Shown in pieces: positions 58,596-64,000 of a stretch of DNA of 64,000 nucleotides. The position numbers and the translations under genes are program-made. The stretch lies in the NCBI RefSeq assembly GCF_000341085.1, contig NZ_ANBA01000009.1, positions 124,001 through 188,000 of the forward strand, written 5' to 3'. The DNA comes from Nocardiopsis ganjiahuensis DSM 45031. Lineage in GTDB: Bacteria > Actinomycetota > Actinomycetes > Streptosporangiales > Streptosporangiaceae. Position 1 is the stretch's first letter; every line of letters starts with the position of its first letter. Under the pieces are notes generated by a model. That model did no database searches, was not told where the DNA came from, and worked only from the letters and a program-made list of their open reading frames with translations.

Positions 58596-59006
58596 ATGCC
58601 CCAGCCCGAGTTCGAGTGGATCGGCCCGGCGGGTCCGATCGCGCGCGCCGTCTGCCGTCCGCAGCTGGACTGGCTTCTGGAGCTGCTCCGCGAGGGTGAG
58701 CGCCCGGTCGCCGCCGCCTACGAGGAGGACCAGACCGAGGAGGGCAACACCTACCTGCACCTGCTGACCGGGGAGCGACTGTTCAGCACCCTGAACCGGC
58801 ACCCCGGGAACGAGGTGCGCTCGTGGGAGCTGGCCGAGATCGAGATGGCGGAGGTGGGCAGGAAGCGGTTCGCGCTGGTCGCCGAGCTCACCGTCACCGC
58901 ACGGGAGACCTCGTGGGCCGGCCGGTCCCGCACGCTCCGGTTCACCCGCGGCCGCGGCGACGCCGAGCGCTTCGCCGAGCTCCTCGAGGCCTGTCGCCGC
59001 GCCTGA
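58596..59006 (+). CDS. Small hypothetical protein, paralogue of the next gene
   Basis: 136 aa, ATG at 58596 with AAAGG upstream. The pattern (LLELLREGERPVAAAYEEDQ, then TYLHLLTGERLFSTLNRH, SWELAEIEMAEVGRKRFAL) of a short helix followed by strands resembles small PH-like domains of the bPH type. It is 48 bp before a second gene of the same general plan. No membrane segment; function unknown. Confidence 0.75.
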   Translation: MPQPEFEWIGPAGPIARAVCRPQLDWLLELLREGERPVAAAYEEDQTEEGNTYLHLLTGERLFSTLNRHPGNEVRSWELAEIEMAEVGRKRFALVAELTVTARETSWAGRSRTLRFTRGRGDAERFAELLEACRRA

Positions 59007-59054
59007 CAGCCCCGCCCCGATCCCCCACCCCACCTGATCCCCCGACGGAGCGTC

Positions 59055-59474
59055 ATGTCCAGAGAATCCAAGTCCGTGTCCTGGGTGAACCCGCCGTCCA
59101 GGTGGGTGGCCGGCCCCCACCACGCGCACTCGCTGGACTGGTTGGAGGAGGAGCTCAGTCCCGGGGAGGAGCGCGTCGCGGGGATGTTCACCCACCCCAA
59201 GGGGACGGGGATGCTCGCGGCGCTGACCGACCGCCGCCTGCTCGTGCTCAACACCCTGGCCACCCCGCCGAACATGACGTGGGTGTGGCGGTGGGAGGAG
59301 ATCGCGGCGGTGCGTCTGCGCAAGGGGGTCATGCAGCGGCCGCAGGTGGTGGTCGAACCCGTCGCGCGGCGCCGTCCGTACCTGCCCGCGTTGACGGTGG
59401 TCGCCTCCCGCCAGCAGGTGGAGCGGTTCGTCGAGACCGCTCAGGGGCTGGCGGAGGTCCATCCGGGCGGATGA
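59055..59474 (+). CDS. Small PH-like protein
   Basis: 139 aa, ATG at 59055 with CGGAG upstream. It contains LTDRRLLVLNTLATPPNMTW followed by VWRWEEIAAVRLRKG, which is the strand pattern of bacterial PH-like domains (TDRRLL motif). The layout is like the preceding gene (score region, strand pair, final helix ERFVETAQGLAEVH), so the two look like a diverged tandem duplication and may form a heterodimer. Function unknown. Confidence 0.75.
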   Translation: MSRESKSVSWVNPPSRWVAGPHHAHSLDWLEEELSPGEERVAGMFTHPKGTGMLAALTDRRLLVLNTLATPPNMTWVWRWEEIAAVRLRKGVMQRPQVVVEPVARRRPYLPALTVVASRQQVERFVETAQGLAEVHPGG

Positions 59475-59934
59475 TCCGCGTCTCGGCCCGGACCACGAGA
59501 GCCGTCACGGAACGTCACCGAACCTCGTTTTTTCGTGGGAGGCCTCCCATTCTCGCACCTCCTTTGCCGGATCTTTTCGGTGGAGTTAAAAGCTGGCTCC
59601 CCGGGCTTCCACCCGAACGGAAAATAGTAAACGTCGATTACCTCCGAACATCCATTCATGGGATGTTCGGAGGTCCACCTGCGGAGACCCGGCCCCAGTG
59701 ACACCACCTGTCACTCCTCCAGCGTCGACGCCACCCCGAGGACTCTCGGACCCAGAAGTCGATCTGTCACGGTTTCGCCCTCTTAGTTCTGTTTTTGGCT
59801 AGATTTAGGCACCAAGTGCGTCTCAGGTGTGCAACACACCGCAATCGCCTATTGCCCAAACTTTGAACAATGCCCAGAATCCGTTCTATTCCGTACCACG
59901 GACAAAATCCCCTGATCGGTAGAGGAAACTCTCT
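59475..59934. other. Upstream region of the ABC transporter operon
   Basis: 460 bp, much more AT-rich than the genes around it. It holds a strong hairpin (59641-59673) and a perfect interrupted palindrome (GGTGTG-CAA-CACACC, 59826-59840) about 95 bp before the transporter start that could be an operator. No gene is seen. Confidence 0.5.
59641..59673. terminator. Perfect 13-bp hairpin, probable terminator
   Basis: Arms 59641-59653 and 59661-59673 pair perfectly around a 7-nt loop. It lies 167 bp after the PH-like gene and 260 bp before the transporter gene. It could end the former transcript or act as a protein-binding site or attenuator. Confidence 0.6.
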
Positions 59935-61665
59935 GTGACTAAGACCAGAAGCATCACCAAGGCCACCGCCGTGGTCGCCGCGGGAGCGCTGGCGCTCTCC
60001 GCGTGTTCGAGCGACGGCGGCAGCGACGGCGATGCGGACAGCACCGGCGGCAGCACGACCATCACCCTGGCCTGGGACCAGGAGTACGACAGCTACAACA
60101 ACACCACCGCCGGAGCCAACTCCAGCAAGAACGCCATCGTCAACCATGGTGTGACCACCGGTTTCTGGTACTTCGGCGAAGGCGGGGCGGTCACCCCCAA
60201 CCCCGAGTTCGGCAGCTACGAGCTGGTCTCCGAGGACCCGCAGATCGTCGAGTACTCGATCAACCCGGACGCCGTCTGGTCCGACGGCGAGGCGATCGAC
60301 TGCGACGACATGATGCTGTGGTGGGCGCAGCAGAGCGGCAGGTACGACTTCTCCGTCATCGGTACCGGTGGTATCGAGGACAGCGTCATGCCCGACTGCG
60401 AACCCGGTGACAAGGACTTCACCATCGAGTACGAGGTGCCCTTCGCCGACTGGGCCAGCAACGGTCCCAGCCACGGCAACACCACCCTGATGCCCGCGCA
60501 CGTGGTGGCGGAGCAGGGCGGTCTGAGCACCGAGGAGCTGCTGGAGGCCATCCGCGAGGAGGACAACGACGCGCTCGCGGACGCCGCCGAGTTCTTCAAC
60601 GAGGGCTGGACCATCAGCGGTGCGCTGCCGGACGAGGAGCTCATCCCCTCCTCCGGCCCCTACAAGCTCGCCGCCTACGAGGCCGGCCAGTCGCTGACCC
60701 TGGAGCCGAACGAGAACTGGTGGGGCTCGGAGCCGGCCACCGACAACATCGTCGTCCGCTGGATCGCCTCCGACGAGCAGACCCAGGCGCTGGAGAACCT
60801 CGAGATCAACATCATGCGGCCGCAGCCCTCGGTCGACCTGATCAACCAGCTCGACGCCCTCGAGGGTGTCGAGTACGAGGTCTACGACGAGTACATCTAC
60901 GAGCACCTGGACTTCAACTTCGACTCCAGCCCGTTCGAGGACTACGACCTGCGTGAGGCCTTCGCGAACTGCGTGCCCCGTCAGCTGATCGTGGACAACC
61001 TGATCAAGCCGGTCCAGCCGGACGCCGAGACCATGGACGTGCGCAACATCTCGCCGTTCGACCCGGGCTACGCCGAGGCCGTCGAGGCCAGCGGCGGCGA
61101 CAAGTGGGCCGAGGTCGACCTGGACCGCTCCAAGGAGCTCCTCGAAGAGGCCGACGCGGTCGGCCAGGAGGTCCGCCTGGGCTTCATCGGCGGCAACCCC
61201 CGCCGTCTGCAGACCGCCGAGCTGATCAAGGACTCCTGTGACGAGGCCGGCTTCGACGTGCAGATCAACGCCGAGGACACCTTCTTCGACACCGACGGCG
61301 GCCTGTCGCAGAACACCTACGACGTCGCCATGTACGCCTGGTCCGGTTCGGCCGAGGTGAGCGGTTGGAACTCCACCTACCGCACCCCTGAGGAGTGCAC
61401 CGCCGACGGCAAGGGCAACAACAACGGCTGCTACTCCAGCGAAGAGATGGACGAGCTGCTCAGCGACATCCTGCAGGAGTTCGACCCCGACGCCCAGCTG
61501 GAGATCATCAACGAGATCGAGACGATCCTCTGGGACGACCTGGTGACGATCCCGCTCTTCAGCCACCCGGGCACCGCCGCCTGGAGCGACAACCTGGAGA
61601 ACGTGGTCCCCAACCCCGCTCAGACCGACATCGTCTGGAACATGTGGGAGTGGACGGCCCAGTAG
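59935..61665 (+). CDS. ABC transporter substrate-binding lipoprotein (family 5)
   Basis: 576 aa from a GTG at 59935 with GAGGA about 9 nt upstream. The N-terminus is a lipoprotein signal (TKATAVVAAGALALSACSS) with lipobox LSAC. The mature part is a family 5 (peptide/nickel-type) binding protein: PNPEFGSYELVSEDPQIVEY, IVRWIASDEQTQALENLEI (split across the lobes), DLREAFANCVPRQLIVDNL and a C-terminal TIPLFSHPGTAAWSDNLENV. It captures oligopeptides or similar solutes outside the membrane and delivers them to the permeases encoded next. Many Asp/Glu residues make it very acidic. Confidence 0.92.
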   Translation: MTKTRSITKATAVVAAGALALSACSSDGGSDGDADSTGGSTTITLAWDQEYDSYNNTTAGANSSKNAIVNHGVTTGFWYFGEGGAVTPNPEFGSYELVSEDPQIVEYSINPDAVWSDGEAIDCDDMMLWWAQQSGRYDFSVIGTGGIEDSVMPDCEPGDKDFTIEYEVPFADWASNGPSHGNTTLMPAHVVAEQGGLSTEELLEAIREEDNDALADAAEFFNEGWTISGALPDEELIPSSGPYKLAAYEAGQSLTLEPNENWWGSEPATDNIVVRWIASDEQTQALENLEINIMRPQPSVDLINQLDALEGVEYEVYDEYIYEHLDFNFDSSPFEDYDLREAFANCVPRQLIVDNLIKPVQPDAETMDVRNISPFDPGYAEAVEASGGDKWAEVDLDRSKELLEEADAVGQEVRLGFIGGNPRRLQTAELIKDSCDEAGFDVQINAEDTFFDTDGGLSQNTYDVAMYAWSGSAEVSGWNSTYRTPEECTADGKGNNNGCYSSEEMDELLSDILQEFDPDAQLEIINEIETILWDDLVTIPLFSHPGTAAWSDNLENVVPNPAQTDIVWNMWEWTAQ

Positions 61666-61696
61666 GCCGCACCACCCCGTCCACGCAGAACCGACC

Positions 61697-61769
61697 GCGC
61701 TGACCGGTGGGACCCACCGGTCAGCGCGCTCCGACCAGGGACCGGAGGCGAACACGTCCTCCGGTCCCT
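61697..61769 (+). terminator. Two tandem hairpins between binding-protein and permease genes
   Basis: The first hairpin (61697-61727) has 15-nt complementary arms around one base; the second (61737-61769) has 12-bp perfect arms and a 9-nt loop. They follow the binding-protein stop and lie 46 bp before the permease start. Such intercistronic stems usually reduce read-through or protect the upstream message, raising binding protein over permease. Confidence 0.75.
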
Positions 61770-61814
61770 TCGTCTGCGCGTGGACGTTCCCCTGAACTTC
61801 AGGAGTCAGCACTC

Positions 61815-63326
61815 GTGCTCGTCTTCATCGCACGAAGACTGGTCGTCTCCCTCTTCGTGCTCTTCGCAGCAAGCTTCGTGATGTTCGTCCTCGCGGCCAA
61901 CGTCGGCGACCCCCTGGCCGACCTCAGGGAACTCCCGGACGACGCCCAGGCGTCCGCGATAGCCGAGCGGGTCGAACGCATGCACCTCGACCTACCCGTC
62001 TACGCGCGCTACTTCCTGTGGCTGGGCGCGGCCTTCACCGGCGACCTGGGGACGAACCGCCAGGGGCAGGACGTCAACGTCCTGCTCGCGGACGCGATCT
62101 CGGCCACCATGCAGCTCGTGGTGGCGGCCACGGTCCTGGCGATCGTCATCGGCATCGCCATCGGCATCATCTCCGCACTGCGCCAGTACAGCGGCTTCGA
62201 CCACTCCGTCACCTTCGGCGCGTTCGTCGCCTTCTCCCTGCCCATCTTCTGGGTCGGCGTGCTCCTCAAGCAGTACGGCGCGATCGAGTTCAACAACTGG
62301 CTGGCACAGCCCGTCATCCCTCCCCTGGTCATCGGGGTGGTCGCGCTGCTCGCCGGGCTGGCCTGGAGCTCGCTGATCGTGGGCGACCGGCGCACCCGGC
62401 TGATCGCCTTCACCGGCGCCACGGCCGTCACCGCGGCCCTGCTGGCGTTCACCTCGCTCACCCGGTGGTTCGCGGACCCCGGTCTGGGGCCGGTCACGGT
62501 CGCGATCAGCGCCCTGGGCGCCGCCTTCGGCTTCTCCGTACTGATCTCCGGGCCCAAGCCCAACCGTCCGATGTACGCGGCCCTGACCGCGGCCGCGGTC
62601 GGCACCGTCATGTACTTCGTGCTCTCACCGGTGCTGGACGCGCCCAACCTGGCGACCATCGCGGGGTTGGCGGTCACGACGGTGGCCGTGTGCGTGGCGA
62701 TCGGCTACGGCGTCGGCGGTGTACTGCACCGGCGCAACGCGATCGCCACAGCGGTGTGGACGGGCGTGTTCACCGGCGGCGTGATCTTCGTGGACCGGAT
62801 GCTCCAGTCCTTCGTCTCCTACAGCCGCTCCGTCCAGGGCCGCCCCATCTCCACCGTCGGGGCGCGCACCCCCAACTACGAGGGCACCTTCTGGGAGCTG
62901 ACGCTGGACTCGGCCGGCCATCTGGCCCTGCCGACCATGGCGCTGATCCTGGTCTCCCTGGCCACCTACACCCGCTACAGCCGCGCCAGCATGCTGGAGG
63001 TGATGAACCTGGACTACGTGCGTACGGCACGCGCCAAGGGACTGCCCGAACGCACGGTCATGACGCGGCACGCCTTCCGTAACGGGCTCATCCCCATCAC
63101 CACGCTGGCCGCCTACGACTTCGGCACCGTGATCGGCGGCGCCGTGGTCACCGAGACGGTCTTCGGCTGGCGGGCCATGGGCCACCTGCTGATCACCGGC
63201 CTGAACGAGGCCGACCCGATCCCGGTGATGGCGTTCTTCGTGGTCGCGAGCGGGGCGATCGTCATCTTCAACATGATCGCCGACATCACCTACGCCTACC
63301 TCGACCCGCGGATCCGGCTGTCGTGA
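61815..63326 (+). CDS. ABC transporter permease (DppB type), enlarged
   Basis: 503 aa from a GTG at 61815 with AGGAG 9 nt upstream. It is a DppB-like permease with the usual N-terminal helix (FIARRLVVSLFVLFAASF), GDLGTN, the core helices and the C-terminal EAA-type motif region (LDYVRTARAKGLPERTVMTR, then AFRNGLIPITTLAAYDFG). At 503 aa it is longer than typical DppB (about 310-340): an insert of about 150 residues containing several extra hydrophobic helices lies after the second core segment (about residues 165-320). It forms the inner-membrane channel with the next permease. Confidence 0.92.
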   Translation: MLVFIARRLVVSLFVLFAASFVMFVLAANVGDPLADLRELPDDAQASAIAERVERMHLDLPVYARYFLWLGAAFTGDLGTNRQGQDVNVLLADAISATMQLVVAATVLAIVIGIAIGIISALRQYSGFDHSVTFGAFVAFSLPIFWVGVLLKQYGAIEFNNWLAQPVIPPLVIGVVALLAGLAWSSLIVGDRRTRLIAFTGATAVTAALLAFTSLTRWFADPGLGPVTVAISALGAAFGFSVLISGPKPNRPMYAALTAAAVGTVMYFVLSPVLDAPNLATIAGLAVTTVAVCVAIGYGVGGVLHRRNAIATAVWTGVFTGGVIFVDRMLQSFVSYSRSVQGRPISTVGARTPNYEGTFWELTLDSAGHLALPTMALILVSLATYTRYSRASMLEVMNLDYVRTARAKGLPERTVMTRHAFRNGLIPITTLAAYDFGTVIGGAVVTETVFGWRAMGHLLITGLNEADPIPVMAFFVVASGAIVIFNMIADITYAYLDPRIRLS

Positions 63327-63342
63327 CGGAGGGAGAATCACC

Positions 63343-64000
63343 ATGAGCACACCCGAGAACACTCCGTCCGGGGCAACCGGCCCCGACCCCGATTCCGGGG
63401 CCTCGAACGAGGCCCAGGGCATGAACATCGCCGCCCGCACCCAGTGGCAGCTGGTCCGGGCCCGCTTCTTCCGGCACCGCGCGGCCCTGGTCGGCATGTT
63501 CCTGCTGATCAGCGTCGTCCTGCTGGCCTTCACCTCGATCGGCTACGGTCCCCTCCCGGGCTGGTGGGACAAGTCGCCGACGGCGACCGGTTCGCTCAGC
63601 GACGGCGGCAATCCCACCCTCAGCCTGGTCCCGCAGTTCCTCGGCGGTTCCGGACTGGCCCTGGGCGAACACCCCTTCGGCCAGGACAACGTCGGCAAGG
63701 ACTACTTCGCGCTGACCATGAAGGGCACCCAGGTGTCCCTGATCGTCGCGTTCGTGGTGGGGATCGTGGCCACCGTCGTGGGCACGGTGCTCGGCGCCTG
63801 CGCGGGGTACTTCCGCGGCTGGACCGAGAGCGTCCTGATGCGGGTCACCGACGTCCTCATCGCGATCCCCCTGCTGGCCATCGCGGCTGCGGCGGCCAAG
63901 ATCGCCGGCCAGGCCGGCATCTTCTACCTCGGCATGGTCCTGGGCCTGGTGACCTGGACCCAGACGGCCCGCCTGGTGCGCAGCTCCGTGCTCTCGCTGC
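63343..64000 (+). CDS. ABC transporter permease (DppC type), cut by window end
   Basis: The ATG at 63343 has GGAGGGAG upstream, and the frame runs off the right edge (219 codons visible). The disordered head (about 1-35) is followed by the N-terminal helix (RFFRHRAALVGMFLLISVVL), GEHPFGQDNVGKDYFALTMK (the DppC-type periplasmic motif) and core helices (VSLIVAFVVGIVATVVGTVL; LMRVTDVLIAIPLLAIAAAA). It is the partner of the preceding permease, 16 bp downstream of it. Confidence 0.92.
   Translation, partial: MSTPENTPSGATGPDPDSGASNEAQGMNIAARTQWQLVRARFFRHRAALVGMFLLISVVLLAFTSIGYGPLPGWWDKSPTATGSLSDGGNPTLSLVPQFLGGSGLALGEHPFGQDNVGKDYFALTMKGTQVSLIVAFVVGIVATVVGTVLGACAGYFRGWTESVLMRVTDVLIAIPLLAIAAAAAKIAGQAGIFYLGMVLGLVTWTQTARLVRSSVLSL

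Noticed and set aside
59767-61812. A 681-codon open frame antisense to the binding-protein gene
   Set aside because: It mirrors codons of a clearly real lipoprotein gene; high GC at third positions keeps the opposite strand open. No start signal or family-like sequence.
1-64000. CRISPR arrays, tRNA or rRNA genes, insertion sequences
   Set aside because: No regularly spaced direct repeats, no cloverleaf with conserved arms and no transposase-like protein were seen by eye. A tRNA or CRISPR scan would be decisive.

Overview
The DNA is very GC-rich with strong third-position GC bias. Its protein families (DUF397, DUF5919, DUF5685, EACC1, an ECF42-type sigma factor, HelD-like helicase debris) are typical of filamentous Actinomycetota. 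Nocardiopsis or a near relative is my best guess, not a proven identity. No rRNA, tRNA, integrase, transposase or CRISPR array was found, so neither ends nor att sites of a mobile element can be defined.

Layout. 1-6 kb: three short-spaced genes sharing a glycine-rich repeat and ending in a membrane protein, then a small ECF42 sigma-factor regulon (DUF998, YCII/DGPF, sigma factor, plus a divergent DUF1579-like gene). 6.3-15.1 kb: a degenerate Hsp70 system (J-like protein, GrpE-like protein, and an Hsp70 fused to a NYN RNase domain) followed by a two-TM small protein; an AIPR-family protein; gene debris including a HelD remnant. 15.1-20.4 kb: a Ser/Thr kinase-TPR gene with a RelE/ParE-like-headed UvrD-type helicase; a NUDIX gene; a truncated DUF5919 gene and a frameshifted DUF397 gene. 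20.5-37.4 kb: a complete type I restriction-modification operon with an extra methyltransferase-specificity fusion, divergent from a two-gene DruH/DruE-like (Druantia III-type) unit. 37.8-42.4 kb: a four-gene operon of CRP-like regulator, nucleotide-cyclase-like protein, NTPase-like protein and an unknown. 42.8-46.3 kb: broken genes (TPR fragment, NUDIX lacking its catalytic box), then an EACC1 plus caspase-RDD pair. 47.3-59.5 kb: mostly housekeeping or hypothetical genes (SpoIIE-type phosphatase, DUF5685, SEC-C protein, MerR plus aldo/keto reductase, TetR, hotdog protein, HAD protein, two small paralogues). 59.9-64 kb: a peptide/solute ABC transporter (lipoprotein and two permeases, the second cut by the window edge).

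Interpretation. About 6.3-46.3 kb behaves as a defence island: at least six gene sets with defence- or conflict-type architecture lie beside decayed fragments. The strongest candidate for an undescribed system is the overlapping operon at 6.7-11.1 kb, in which an Hsp70 carries a C-terminal Zc3h12a-like NYN RNase domain and travels with degenerate J-like and GrpE-like partners. Second is the CRP/cyclase/NTPase operon at 37.8-42.4 kb, which has the parts of a self-contained nucleotide-signalling circuit. Function assignments rest on reading motifs by eye; no searches were run.
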